DNA of 64,000 bases from an uncultured Hyphomonas sp. (GTDB taxonomy: Bacteria; Pseudomonadota; Alphaproteobacteria; Caulobacterales; Hyphomonadaceae). Shown piece by piece: positions 34,911 to 43,101 of the stretch. Position numbers and translations under genes: made by a program. The notes beneath the pieces were generated by a model that saw only the letters and a program-made list of their open reading frames with translations, ran no database searches and was not told the origin of the DNA. Numbering within the stretch: position 1 is the stretch's first letter; each line of letters opens with the position of its first letter. Where the stretch lies: contig NZ_OY781472.1 in the NCBI RefSeq assembly GCF_963677035.1, positions 2,604,001 to 2,668,000 of the forward strand, read 5' to 3'.

Positions 34911-35687
34911 ATGGCAGAAGCCCCCTATAAGGCACCCGCGCTCGAAAAGGGGCTGGACATTCTCGAATGCCTGGCCAGCATGCGGACGCCCCAATCGATA
35001 TCCGACATTGCCCGGAGTCTTGGCCGGTCGCGGAGCGAGATTTACCGCATGGTCGTCGTGCTCGAAATGCGCGGCTATGTGGAGCGTACGGACGATCCGG
35101 AAAAGCTGCAATTGTCAAACCGCCTGTTCGAGGTCGGGATGCGGTCACCGCCCAAGGCCGACCTGCACCAGGCGGCCCTGCCGGTGATGTCGGAACTGGC
35201 GGCGGAGATGATGCAATCCATTCAGCTCGCCGTGGTCAGCTTTGATCAGATCGTCGTGATCGCCCGCACGGAAAGCCCGGATGATGTCGGGTTCAGTGTC
35301 CGGCTTGGACACCGCCGGTCGATCATGAAGTCCGCGTCGGGCGTGGTGCTGTTCTCGTTCGCCACGCCATTCCAGCGTGAGAAAATGGTCGCGGACCTGA
35401 CGGCAGGCGGCGTCCCAGCAGAAGAGATCAAGGCGCTCCGGGCGAATGCGCCATCGGTGCTTGAGACCGGGCATGTCTCCATGCCCTCGCGCATGGTGGA
35501 CGGCGTGACAGATATCGGCGCCCCGATTTTTGACTCGGCCAGCAGCGGGGCCGTCGCCAGCCTCACAGTGCCGTTCGTTGTGACCCGCCGCGCCAGGGTG
35601 TCGCTCGCGGAGGCGCCCGGAATGGTGGCCGCCGCCGCCGCGCGGATATCCGCGGCGCTCGGTCATGTGCAGGCAGGCACGGCCTAG
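34911..35687 (+). CDS. IclR-family regulator of the fucose locus
   Basis: A 258-residue regulator with an N-terminal winged helix (KAPALEKGLDILECLASMRT then SISDIARSLGRSRSEIYRMV, about 7-50) and a C-terminal GAF-like effector domain containing LHQAALPVMSELAAEMMQSI, RLGHRRSIMKSASGVVLFSF and ASLTVPF. IclR proteins bind short palindromes and respond to pathway intermediates. Two matching palindromes, one before this gene and one before the fucosidase operon, support control of the locus by this protein, with itself as a target. Inducer probably a fucose-pathway acid such as 2-keto-3-deoxy-fuconate, by analogy only. Confidence 0.92.
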   Translation: MAEAPYKAPALEKGLDILECLASMRTPQSISDIARSLGRSRSEIYRMVVVLEMRGYVERTDDPEKLQLSNRLFEVGMRSPPKADLHQAALPVMSELAAEMMQSIQLAVVSFDQIVVIARTESPDDVGFSVRLGHRRSIMKSASGVVLFSFATPFQREKMVADLTAGGVPAEEIKALRANAPSVLETGHVSMPSRMVDGVTDIGAPIFDSASSGAVASLTVPFVVTRRARVSLAEAPGMVAAAAARISAALGHVQAGTA

Positions 35688-35756
35688 TCCCGTTTCAGTC
35701 AGGTGAAGACATCTGCTGGTCCATCATAGTCCGGCATGATCCGTTATGGTCTGGCG

Positions 35757-36086
35757 CTAATCATGGTGAAACACCTCTTCCAGCGGGCTCCACCACTCGC
35801 CGGGACCCGCTGATTCGAGTGGCATCTGGCAGGGATCGGTCAGCGCCCACCATTTCCGGGTTTCCGGATCTTCGCCCATCCGGGCCATGTCCGCCTCATA
35901 ATCATCGCCATGATATTCATAGACGCCGACCAGCAGATTTTCCGGCTGGCGCAGGAAGATCGTGTAGTTGCGGATATTGCAGGCGGAGATCTGTTTCAGG
36001 ATCCCCGGCCAGGCGTTTGCGTGCAAGTCTTTGTATTCCGGTATCTTTTCAGGTTTCAACCGGATCATGAATGCCATGCGTTGCAT
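35757..36086 (-). CDS. L-rhamnose/L-fucose mutarotase (RhaM family)
   Basis: A 109-residue single-domain protein of the L-rhamnose mutarotase family (former DUF718), which interconverts alpha and beta pyranose anomers. Marks: MAFMIRLKPEKIPEYKDLHA with the conserved Tyr and His, WPGILKQISACNIRNYTIFL, VGVYEYHGDDYEADMARM and TRKWWALTDPCQMPL (the KWW-T-P-Q signature). In this fucose locus it most likely acts on L-fucose, giving the anomer used by the dehydrogenase. Transcribed opposite to the fucosidase operon, across a 280-bp region holding the IclR-type palindrome, so both directions may share control. Confidence 0.92.
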   Translation of the reverse strand: MQRMAFMIRLKPEKIPEYKDLHANAWPGILKQISACNIRNYTIFLRQPENLLVGVYEYHGDDYEADMARMGEDPETRKWWALTDPCQMPLESAGPGEWWSPLEEVFHHD

Positions 36087-36311
36087 TGGGGCTTCCTCGT
36101 TTGGTTTCGTTCCCGGATGGCCGGATCATTGCGTGCCGGCCAGTGTATCTTGTCCGGCTTGTGCGCGCCGTTCGCCCTTCGTGTTTCAGTCGCTTGCCGC
36201 GCGGTCAATAAGGTTCATATACGAACAAGCTGCTTGCATATAAAACGCAACTGGTTTACCAATTCAACCAGAGCGTCCGGACAGAGATCGCGTACAGGGA
36301 GGAGCAAGGCC
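36087..36311. other. Divergent control region of the fucosidase operon
   Basis: No gene. The left part (36087-36205) is ordinary GC-rich sequence. The right part (36206-36260) turns AT-rich and holds the palindrome at 36213 and a TATAAA at 36239-36244, which could be the -10 of the fucosidase promoter with the palindrome covering its -35 area. GGGAGGAG then leads into the small leader frame at 36312. Confidence 0.5.
36213..36226. promoter_or_regulatory. IclR-type operator candidate before the fucosidase operon
   Basis: GTTC-ATATAC-GAAC, a 14-nt palindrome with one mismatched pair, about 13 nt upstream of a TATAAA box. IclR-family sites commonly have GTTC/GAAC arms. It resembles the site at 34856 in front of the IclR gene itself. 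Repressor binding here would block the -35 region. Confidence 0.5.
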
Positions 36312-36374
36312 ATGGACAGCAGTCAGTGCTGCCGTACCCGCAACAGAATGCGCGGGGGGTGGCGGGATGTCTGA
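36312..36374 (+). CDS. Possible 20-residue leader peptide overlapping the fucosidase start
   Basis: ATG 36312 follows the best ribosome-binding site in the region (GGGAGGAG, 7-8 nt upstream). The 20-codon frame encodes a basic, Arg/Cys-rich peptide (MDSSQCCRTRNRMRGG...) and stops at 36374, eight bases past the fucosidase ATG at 36367. This is the geometry of translational coupling. The fucosidase start has only a G-run (GGGGGG, 36354-36359) as its own site. It could be coincidental; no homologues can be checked here. Confidence 0.4.
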   Translation: MDSSQCCRTRNRMRGGWRDV

Positions 36375-37785
36375 GAAGGCGCTTTATCAGCCCACGGCAG
36401 AGAGCCTGTCCTCGCATGAGGTTCCCGATTGGTTTCTGGACGCCAAGTTCGGCATCTTCATTCATTGGGGGCCGTACTCGATCCCGGCCTTTGCGCCGCA
36501 CAAGCTGGCCATCGACAAGATCGACCCTGCCGATGAAAAACAGGGCTTCGCCAATACCCCCTACGCAGCCTGGTACCAGAACACGATGCTGTTTGAGGAC
36601 GGTGCGACGGCGCGGTATCATGCGGAAACGTATGGGGCGGACTATGCCTATGAGCGGTTCGGGGAGGCGTTCAACGCGTCGCTGTCCGGCTGGGATCCGG
36701 TGGCGTGGGCGCAGCTGTTCCGCCGGTCCGGGGCGGGCTATGTGGTTCTGGTGACCAAGCATCATGACGGGTTTGCCCTGTGGCCGAGCGAGGTGGAGAA
36801 CCCGAACCGTGCCAGCTGGCATACGGAGCGGGATGTGGTTGGCGAGCTTGCCGCGGCGGTGCGGGCCGAGGGCCTGAAGTTCGGCGTCTACTATTCCGGG
36901 GGTGTGGACTGGACGTTCAAGCACCAGCGGATCGAGAGCTTCATGGACTTCATGACCTCCATCCCGGGTGAGGTGGAAGGGTATACGGATTATGCCACCG
37001 CCCAGTATGAAGAACTGATCACGCGTTATCGTCCGGATTATCTCTGGAACGACATCGCCTATCCGTCGGCGCAGGCCTCCTATGATGTGCTGGCCAAATA
37101 CTACAACACGGTGCCGGAGGGTCTGACGAATGACCGCTGGATCGCGCCGGACGGGCAGTTACCGGCAGATGCGTTCGACAAGCCGGAAGGGCTGACAGGC
37201 CTGCTGCCGCCGAAGCCGGCTGTGTGGGATGTGCGCACGCCAGAATACGGCATGTTTGACCGGATCCTGCCCTTTGTGTGGGAGACGACGCGGGGCATGG
37301 GGCATTCCTTTGCGTATAATCGCAATGAGACAGATGCCGACTATCTGACGCGGGACGATCTTGTGGCAATGCTGGCGCGGGCGGCATGCTTCAACGGGAA
37401 TGTGCTGTTGAATGTCGGCCCGCGGGGGGACGCGGTGATCCCGCCGGGGCAGGCCGAGCGGCTTGAGGCGGCGGGGGCGTGGCTTGAGGCGGCCGGTCCG
37501 TCGATCCTGGGGACGCGGCCGGTCGAGCTGCCGGAGCGTGAAGCGGGCGGCGTGCCGGTCGGGGCGACGCGCCGGGACGGAGCGCTTTACCTGCACGTGT
37601 TCGGCGTGCCGGAGGCGCAGACGCTGGAGATCTCCCTGCCGGAGGAGCTCGGGCCTGTCGCCTCGGTGACGCAATATGGCGGCGAGGTCTCGGCCTGGTC
37701 TGTCGATGCCGGACGGCTCTCCCTCACCGTTCCCGCATGGGCCGACACCGCCGTTCAGTCCTTCAGACTGGAGGGCGGATTGTGA
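36367..37785 (+). CDS. GH29 alpha-L-fucosidase, copy 1
   Basis: A 472-residue glycoside hydrolase family 29 enzyme that releases L-fucose from fucosides with retention of configuration. Marks: WFLDAKFGIFIHWGPYSIPA (about 22-41), VVLVTKHHDGFALWPSE (about 126-142), FGVYYSGGVDWTF, and the nucleophile Asp229 in YRPDYLWNDIAYP, matching the WND nucleophile motif of the Thermotoga enzyme. A small beta-sandwich domain covers about 380-472. No signal peptide, so it acts in the cytoplasm on imported short fucosides. From 36571 to its stop it is a near copy of the gene at 39083. Its stop overlaps the dehydratase GTG by 4 nt. Confidence 0.94.
   Translation: MSEKALYQPTAESLSSHEVPDWFLDAKFGIFIHWGPYSIPAFAPHKLAIDKIDPADEKQGFANTPYAAWYQNTMLFEDGATARYHAETYGADYAYERFGEAFNASLSGWDPVAWAQLFRRSGAGYVVLVTKHHDGFALWPSEVENPNRASWHTERDVVGELAAAVRAEGLKFGVYYSGGVDWTFKHQRIESFMDFMTSIPGEVEGYTDYATAQYEELITRYRPDYLWNDIAYPSAQASYDVLAKYYNTVPEGLTNDRWIAPDGQLPADAFDKPEGLTGLLPPKPAVWDVRTPEYGMFDRILPFVWETTRGMGHSFAYNRNETDADYLTRDDLVAMLARAACFNGNVLLNVGPRGDAVIPPGQAERLEAAGAWLEAAGPSILGTRPVELPEREAGGVPVGATRRDGALYLHVFGVPEAQTLEISLPEELGPVASVTQYGGEVSAWSVDAGRLSLTVPAWADTAVQSFRLEGGL
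36571..37785 (+). repeat. Direct repeat, copy 1 (fucosidase 3' portion)
   Basis: About 1.2 kb nearly identical to 39311-40525 at an offset of 2740 nt. I count about 16 differences before 36976, none across 36976-37454, three around 37455-37542, and none from 37543 to the stop. Similarity stops exactly after the TGA. Upstream of 36571 the paralogues are clearly diverged. Confidence 0.9.
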
Positions 37786-39083
37786 TCACCGGAATCGAAG
37801 CGCGGGACATTCGCTTCCCAACGTCGCGCCACAGCCATGGCTCGGATGCGATGAATCCCGACCCGGATTATTCCTGCGCCTATGCGACCCTCCAGATGAG
37901 CGGCGGAGATCCGGACGGGAATGGCCTGACCTTCACCATCGGCCGCGGGAACGATCTGTGCGTGTCGGCAATCGAGGGACTGGGCCGGCACCTGCTCGGC
38001 CGCGATCTGGACGAATTTGAAGAAGATCTGGGGCTGGCGTCCCGGCTTCTTCTCAATGACAGCCAGTACCGCTGGCTCGGTCCGGAGAAGGGGGTCGTGC
38101 ATCTTGCAGCCGCCGCGCTTATCAATGCGGTGTGGGATGCGCTGGCCAAACGCGCGGGCAAGCCTCTGTGGAGATATGTCAGCGACATGCCGCCGGAGCG
38201 CATCGTCTCGGCGATCGATTTCCGGCACATATCCGACTATCTTCCAAAAGCCGAAGCGCTGGACCGGCTGACGCAACAGGCTGGCGGCAGGGCGGACCGA
38301 ACGGCGGCACTGATCCGCGACGGATATCCCGCCTATACGACGTCGGCGGGCTGGATCGGGTACACGGATGAAGAAATCGTACGGCGGTTGCGCGCCGCCC
38401 ATGCCGAAGGCTGGCGGCACTTCAAGATCAAGGTCGGTGGAGACCTGCAGGGGGATCTGCGCCGGTGCAAACTGTTCCGGGACACGCTTGGCCCCGACGT
38501 TCGTCTGAGTGTCGATGCCAATCAGGTCTGGGATGTTGACGATGCCGTGCAGGCGATCCGGGCCATGGCGCCTTACGATATTTACTGGGTGGAGGAGCCA
38601 ACCAGCCCGGATGACATTCTCGGCCACAAGGCCATCGCAGAACAGGTTTCGCCCGTGCTGCTGGCAACCGGGGAGCACGCCCACAACCGCGTGATGTTCA
38701 AACAGTTCCTCCAGGCTGGCGCGATCGGGTTCTGCCAGATCGACGCCTGCCGCCTGGCGGGGGTCAATGAAGTTCTGGCGGTGATGATGATGGCGGACAA
38801 GGCCGGGGTGCCCGTCTGCCCGCATGCCGGCGGTGTCGGTCTTTGCGAATACGTCCAGCACCTGTCCATGATCGATTTTGTCTGCATCTCCGGCACCATG
38901 TCAGGCCGGGTCATTGAGCATGCGGCGCACCTGCACCAGCATTTTGTGAATCCGATCGAAACCCGCAACGGGCGGTATCTTGCGCCGTCGGCGCCGGGAT
39001 ATTCGGTTGATCTGTTTCCGCAAAGCATTGCCGATCATGAATTCCCGCATGGCAAAGTGTGGGCAGAAGAGATGGCCGGCTGA
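37782..39083 (+). CDS. L-fuconate dehydratase (enolase superfamily)
   Basis: A 433-residue enzyme from GTG 37782, the natural coupled start inside the fucosidase stop (an ATG at 37737 would intrude 45 nt into that gene). It removes water from L-fuconate to give 2-keto-3-deoxy-L-fuconate. The active site is complete: the KxK base Lys217 (FKIKVGG), metal ligands Asp245 (SVDANQVW), Glu271 (WVEEPTSP) and Glu298 (ATGEHAHN), and the His348 acid/base (CPHAGGVG). Each is exactly three positions below the Xanthomonas campestris fuconate dehydratase residues as I recall them (220, 248, 274, 301, 351). It overlaps the second fucosidase start by 1 nt (TGATG). Confidence 0.95.
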   Translation: MITGIEARDIRFPTSRHSHGSDAMNPDPDYSCAYATLQMSGGDPDGNGLTFTIGRGNDLCVSAIEGLGRHLLGRDLDEFEEDLGLASRLLLNDSQYRWLGPEKGVVHLAAAALINAVWDALAKRAGKPLWRYVSDMPPERIVSAIDFRHISDYLPKAEALDRLTQQAGGRADRTAALIRDGYPAYTTSAGWIGYTDEEIVRRLRAAHAEGWRHFKIKVGGDLQGDLRRCKLFRDTLGPDVRLSVDANQVWDVDDAVQAIRAMAPYDIYWVEEPTSPDDILGHKAIAEQVSPVLLATGEHAHNRVMFKQFLQAGAIGFCQIDACRLAGVNEVLAVMMMADKAGVPVCPHAGGVGLCEYVQHLSMIDFVCISGTMSGRVIEHAAHLHQHFVNPIETRNGRYLAPSAPGYSVDLFPQSIADHEFPHGKVWAEEMAG

Positions 39084-40525
39084 TGCGCGACGAGTCCTCC
39101 CCCGGTGCAAACCCGAAGCAGGCTTACGAGCCAAGCGCCGAGAGCCTTTCCTCCCATGAGGTCCCGGACTGGTTCCTTGATGCAAAGTTCGGTGTCTTCA
39201 TACATTGGGGGCCATACTCGATCCCGGCCTTTGCCCCGCACAAAGTCTCGATGGGGGAAATGGGGGAAGCTGAGCAGGCCGCCTCATTTGCAGAAACGCC
39301 GTATGCCGAATGGTACCAGAACACGATGCTATTCGAGGAGGGTGCGACGGCGCGGTATCATGCGGAAACGTATGGGGCTGACTATGCCTATGAGCGGTTC
39401 GGCGAGGCGTTCAACGCGTCGCTGTCCGGCTGGGACCCGGTGGCCTGGGCGCAGCTGTTCCGCCGGTCCGGGGCGGGCTATGTGGTTCTGGTGACCAAGC
39501 ATCATGACGGGTTTGCCCTGTGGCCGAGCGAGGTGGAGAACCCGAACCGTGCCAGCTGGCATACGGAGCGGGATGTGGTTGGCGAGCTTGCCGCAGCAGT
39601 GCGGGCCGAGGGCCTGAAGTTCGGCGTCTACTATTCCGGGGGCGTGGACTGGACATTCAAACACCAGCGGATCGAGAGTTTCATGGACTTCATGACCTCC
39701 ATCCCGGGTGAGGCCGAAGGGTATACGGATTATGCCACCGCCCAGTATGAAGAACTGATCACGCGTTATCGTCCGGATTATCTCTGGAACGACATCGCCT
39801 ATCCGTCGGCGCAGGCCTCCTATGATGTGCTGGCCAAATACTACAACACGGTGCCGGAGGGTCTGACGAATGACCGCTGGATCGCGCCGGACGGGCAGTT
39901 ACCGGCAGATGCGTTCGACAAGCCGGAAGGGCTGACAGGCCTGCTGCCGCCGAAGCCGGCTGTGTGGGATGTGCGCACGCCAGAATACGGCATGTTTGAC
40001 CGGATCCTGCCCTTTGTGTGGGAGACGACGCGGGGCATGGGGCATTCCTTTGCGTATAATCGCAATGAGACAGATGCCGACTATCTGACGCGGGACGATC
40101 TTGTGGCAATGCTGGCGCGGGCGGCATGCTTCAACGGGAATGTGCTGTTGAATGTCGGCCCGCGGGGGGACGCGGTGATCCCGCCGGGGCAGGCGGAACG
40201 GCTTGAGGCGGCGGGGGCGTGGCTTGAGGCGGCCGGTCCGTCGATCCTGGGGACGCGGCCGGTCGAGCTGCCGGAGCGTGAGGCGGGCGGCGTGCCGGTC
40301 GGGGCGACGCGCCGGGACGGAGCGCTTTACCTGCACGTGTTCGGCGTGCCGGAGGCGCAGACGCTGGAGATCTCCCTGCCGGAGGAGCTCGGGCCTGTCG
40401 CCTCGGTGACGCAATATGGCGGCGAGGTCTCGGCCTGGTCTGTCGATGCCGGACGGCTCTCCCTCACCGTTCCCGCATGGGCCGACACCGCCGTTCAGTC
40501 CTTCAGACTGGAGGGCGGATTGTGA
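39083..40525 (+). CDS. GH29 alpha-L-fucosidase, copy 2
   Basis: A 480-residue paralogue of the enzyme at 36367, with eight extra N-terminal residues (MRDESSPGANPKQAYEPSAE) and no signal peptide. Key motifs are the same: FGVFIHWGPYS, TKHHDGFALW and nucleophile Asp237 in LWNDIAYP. Start ATG 39083 overlaps the dehydratase stop. Residues after about 78 are almost identical to copy 1, while about 46-75 (HKVSMGEMGEAEQAASFAET) differ strongly. Differences between the enzymes thus fall near the substrate-entry side of the N-terminal barrel, so they may differ in aglycone preference. Its stop overlaps the next gene's GTG by 4 nt. Confidence 0.94.
   Translation: MRDESSPGANPKQAYEPSAESLSSHEVPDWFLDAKFGVFIHWGPYSIPAFAPHKVSMGEMGEAEQAASFAETPYAEWYQNTMLFEEGATARYHAETYGADYAYERFGEAFNASLSGWDPVAWAQLFRRSGAGYVVLVTKHHDGFALWPSEVENPNRASWHTERDVVGELAAAVRAEGLKFGVYYSGGVDWTFKHQRIESFMDFMTSIPGEAEGYTDYATAQYEELITRYRPDYLWNDIAYPSAQASYDVLAKYYNTVPEGLTNDRWIAPDGQLPADAFDKPEGLTGLLPPKPAVWDVRTPEYGMFDRILPFVWETTRGMGHSFAYNRNETDADYLTRDDLVAMLARAACFNGNVLLNVGPRGDAVIPPGQAERLEAAGAWLEAAGPSILGTRPVELPEREAGGVPVGATRRDGALYLHVFGVPEAQTLEISLPEELGPVASVTQYGGEVSAWSVDAGRLSLTVPAWADTAVQSFRLEGGL
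39311..40525 (+). repeat. Direct repeat, copy 2 (fucosidase 3' portion)
   Basis: Partner of 36571-37785. The segment matching 36976-37454 (39716-40194) is identical over 479 nt. The repeat ends at the TGA shared by both genes; downstream sequences (dehydratase versus aldo/keto reductase) are unrelated. Confidence 0.9.
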
Positions 40526-41514
40526 CGGACTCCGCCCAACTCGTGCTGCCGGATTACGGGCTTGGCGCAGCTGGGCTCGGAAATCTGTACACGGCGATCC
40601 CGGATGAGACCGCGCGCGAGGCGCTGGATGCCGCGAGCCGGGCCGGATTCAACTATATCGACACCGCGCCGTTCTATGGGCATGGCCTGAGTGAACAGCG
40701 TGTGGGGGCATTCCTGTCTGCGTCAGGTGAACGCCCTGTTCTGTCGACCAAGGTCGGCCGGCGGCTGGTTCCGGCAGATGGCCGACCGATCCCGGACAAT
40801 GGCTTTGCTTCGCCAGCTCCATTCATCCCGGAATTCGATTATTCGGAAGCCGGCATCCGGATGTCGTTTGAAGGCAGTCAGGGCAGGCTCGGTATTGAGA
40901 ATGTGGACATTCTCCTGCTGCACGATATCGGGCGGATGACGCATGCCGATGCGCACGACGCCATTCTGGAGCAGGCATTCGAAGAAGCGCTCCCCACGAT
41001 GGATGCCATGAAGTCCGAGGGGTTGACCAGATGGATCGGCCTTGGCGTGAACGAAATCGAGGTCTGCGAAGAGGTGCTCGCACGCGTCAGGCTGGATGTC
41101 CTGCTGCTGGCGGGACGGTACACCTTGCTGGAGCACGAAGCCTCAACACCGTTCCTCAATGCTTGTGAACGGATGGGGGTGAAAATCATTCTTGGCGGTG
41201 CCTTCAATTCCGGCCTCCTGGTCGCGTCGGGCGAGGAGCCGCTGCACTACGACTATGCCGAAGCGCCGGACTGGGCGGTCGACAAGGTCCGGAAACTCCG
41301 GGACGTCTGTGCTGGGTATGAGGTTGAGCTGCCGGCGCTGGCCCTGCAATTCTGTCATGCACATCCTGCGGTTGCGGCAGTGGTCCCGGGGGCGAGAACC
41401 GCAGCGCAGGTCGAGCAGGTGCGCGACTGGACCCGGGCGAACATCGATCCCAGGGTCTGGACGGAATTGAAGGACCGGGCGCTGATCGCGGCCGATGCGG
41501 TGGTGCCGTCATGA
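40522..41514 (+). CDS. Aldo/keto reductase, probable L-fucose dehydrogenase
   Basis: A 330-residue AKR from GTG 40522 (coupled to the fucosidase stop). The tetrad is visible: Asp and Tyr in YIDTAPFYGHGLSEQRVG, Lys in LSTKVGR, His in ILLLHDIGR. The C-terminal FCHAHPAVAAVVPGARTAAQ is the NAD(P) phosphate-binding region. It resembles D-threo-aldose 1-dehydrogenase / L-fucose dehydrogenase, which oxidises L-fucose to L-fuconolactone. Position between fucosidase and lactonase genes makes this the first catabolic step. Overlaps the lactonase by 4 nt. Confidence 0.92.
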   Translation: MTDSAQLVLPDYGLGAAGLGNLYTAIPDETAREALDAASRAGFNYIDTAPFYGHGLSEQRVGAFLSASGERPVLSTKVGRRLVPADGRPIPDNGFASPAPFIPEFDYSEAGIRMSFEGSQGRLGIENVDILLLHDIGRMTHADAHDAILEQAFEEALPTMDAMKSEGLTRWIGLGVNEIEVCEEVLARVRLDVLLLAGRYTLLEHEASTPFLNACERMGVKIILGGAFNSGLLVASGEEPLHYDYAEAPDWAVDKVRKLRDVCAGYEVELPALALQFCHAHPAVAAVVPGARTAAQVEQVRDWTRANIDPRVWTELKDRALIAADAVVPS

Positions 41515-42353
41515 CGCCGGTGATCGACGCGCATATGCACATCTGGACCCTGGCGCGCGGGGATTATGACTGGCTGACGCCGGACCTTGATGGGTTGTGG
41601 AGAGACTTTGAAATTGACGACGCCTGGCCGGAAGCGCGCGACGCGGGGGTCTCGCAGGTGATCCTCGTTCAGGCGGCGGCGACTGCGGCGGAGACCGGGT
41701 TCATGCTCTCAGTCGCGGCGAGAGATGACCGCGTTGTCGGTGTTGTGGGGTGGACGGATTTCGAGGCGCCCGGCGCGGTGCAGGAAATCCAGCGGCTCGC
41801 CGATACGCCCATGATCGTGGGCCTGAGACCGATGATCGCCGACATTCCCGACCCGGACTGGATCCTGAACGACGCATTTACGCCGGTCCTGAAGGCCATG
41901 TCGGAGAGGGGCCTCGTGTTCGACGGGCACGCGCGGGCAGACCTTGTGCCGGTCATGAGTGAGCTGGCCTCCCGGCACCCCGGGCTGCAGATTGTCCTCA
42001 ACCATGCAGGCAAACCCCGGATTGCGGACCATGACCTCGAGATGTGGTTCGACGATATCGCCCGGCTTGCCCGGCGCCCGAATGTCGCCTGCAAAGTCTC
42101 CGGCCTGCTGACGGAGGCGGGCGAGCGCAAAGATGACGCGTCCATCGGTGAGATCGTCGAGCACCTCGGCACATGTTTCGGGCCAGAGCGGCTGATCTGG
42201 GGCAGTGACTGGCCGGTGCTGACGCTTGCCGGAACATATGCAGAGTGGAGCGCCCAGAGCGCCCGCCTGATCGACCGGTTCTTTCCTGAGCACGCCGCCA
42301 TGATCCGGGGTGGCAATGCCAGGAGAATTTATCTCAGGGGAGGGAGTAACTGA
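41511..42353 (+). CDS. Amidohydrolase-2 family L-fuconolactonase
   Basis: A 280-residue metal-dependent hydrolase. Marks: the HxH metal site in VIDAHMHIWTLARGDYDWL, LVFDGHARADLVPVM, LNHAGKPRI (His), and SDWPVLTL (Asp) near the C-terminus. It would hydrolyse L-fucono-lactone to L-fuconate, the substrate of the dehydratase encoded upstream. TIM-barrel length is normal. One base separates its stop from the following GTG. Confidence 0.92.
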   Translation: MTPVIDAHMHIWTLARGDYDWLTPDLDGLWRDFEIDDAWPEARDAGVSQVILVQAAATAAETGFMLSVAARDDRVVGVVGWTDFEAPGAVQEIQRLADTPMIVGLRPMIADIPDPDWILNDAFTPVLKAMSERGLVFDGHARADLVPVMSELASRHPGLQIVLNHAGKPRIADHDLEMWFDDIARLARRPNVACKVSGLLTEAGERKDDASIGEIVEHLGTCFGPERLIWGSDWPVLTLAGTYAEWSAQSARLIDRFFPEHAAMIRGGNARRIYLRGGSN

Positions 42354-42354
42354 C

Positions 42355-43092
42355 GTGGGCAGACTTGCGGGAAAAACGGCGCTGATAACAGCTGCGGGCG
42401 CGGGGATAGGCCGGGCCGCCGCCGAGGCATTTGCCCGGGAAGGGGCGACCGTCATCGCGACCGACATTGATGTCCAGCCGCTATCGGACCTGGCCTGGGA
42501 GACCGGGATCACCCATGAAACGCTGGATGTGACAGACCGGAACGCCATCGACGAGGTGTGCAGCCGCCACAGAGACGTGGACGTTCTGTTCAATGTCGCC
42601 GGATGGGTCCATCACGGAAATATCGAGGCGTGCGACCGGGACGATTGGGACCGGTCGGTCCTGATAAATCTGACATCAATGTATGAGATGTCCCGCGCGG
42701 TCCTGCCGAACATGCTGGCGAAGGGTGGCGGCGTGATCCTCAATATGAGCTCTGTCGCCTCAAGCGTGTCCGGCGTGGCCAACAGGTTCGCCTATGGGGC
42801 AACGAAAGCGGGCGTGATCGGCCTGACCAAGGCGATTGCCGAGGATTATGTCAGCCGGAATATCCGCTGCAATGCTATCTGTCCGGGGACGGTGGATACG
42901 CCCTCCCTGCAGGGACGCATGAAGGCGCTCGGAAACTATGAAGAGGCGCGCCGCATGTTCGTGGAACGCCAGCCGATGGGGCGGCTGGGGAAGGCAGGCG
43001 AGATCGCGAACCTCGCCGTCTACCTTGCATCAGATGAATCATCCTTCACCACAGGTGCCGTCCATGTGATCGACGGCGGCTGGACAAATTAG
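42355..43092 (+). CDS. SDR oxidoreductase, probable 2-keto-3-deoxy-L-fuconate dehydrogenase
   Basis: A 245-residue classical short-chain dehydrogenase. Start GTG 42355 follows GGGGAGGGAG; an ATG at 42310 lies inside the lactonase. NAD loop TAAGAGIGRAAAEAFARE (about 12-29), Asp after the second strand (ATDIDVQPL), NVAGWVHHG, and the Ser-Tyr-Lys triad in NMSSVASSVSGVANRFAYGA followed by TK. It most likely oxidises 2-keto-3-deoxy-L-fuconate to the 2,4-diketo acid with NAD+, as in the Xanthomonas pathway. Confidence 0.92.
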   Translation: MGRLAGKTALITAAGAGIGRAAAEAFAREGATVIATDIDVQPLSDLAWETGITHETLDVTDRNAIDEVCSRHRDVDVLFNVAGWVHHGNIEACDRDDWDRSVLINLTSMYEMSRAVLPNMLAKGGGVILNMSSVASSVSGVANRFAYGATKAGVIGLTKAIAEDYVSRNIRCNAICPGTVDTPSLQGRMKALGNYEEARRMFVERQPMGRLGKAGEIANLAVYLASDESSFTTGAVHVIDGGWTN

Positions 43093-43101
43093 GAGCAGGT
43101 C

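Noticed and set aside
36571-40525. Possibility that the fucosidase direct repeat is a transposon or IS pair
   Set aside because: The repeat lies wholly inside two homologous coding genes, has no inverted ends, target duplication or transposase, and stops exactly at the gene ends.
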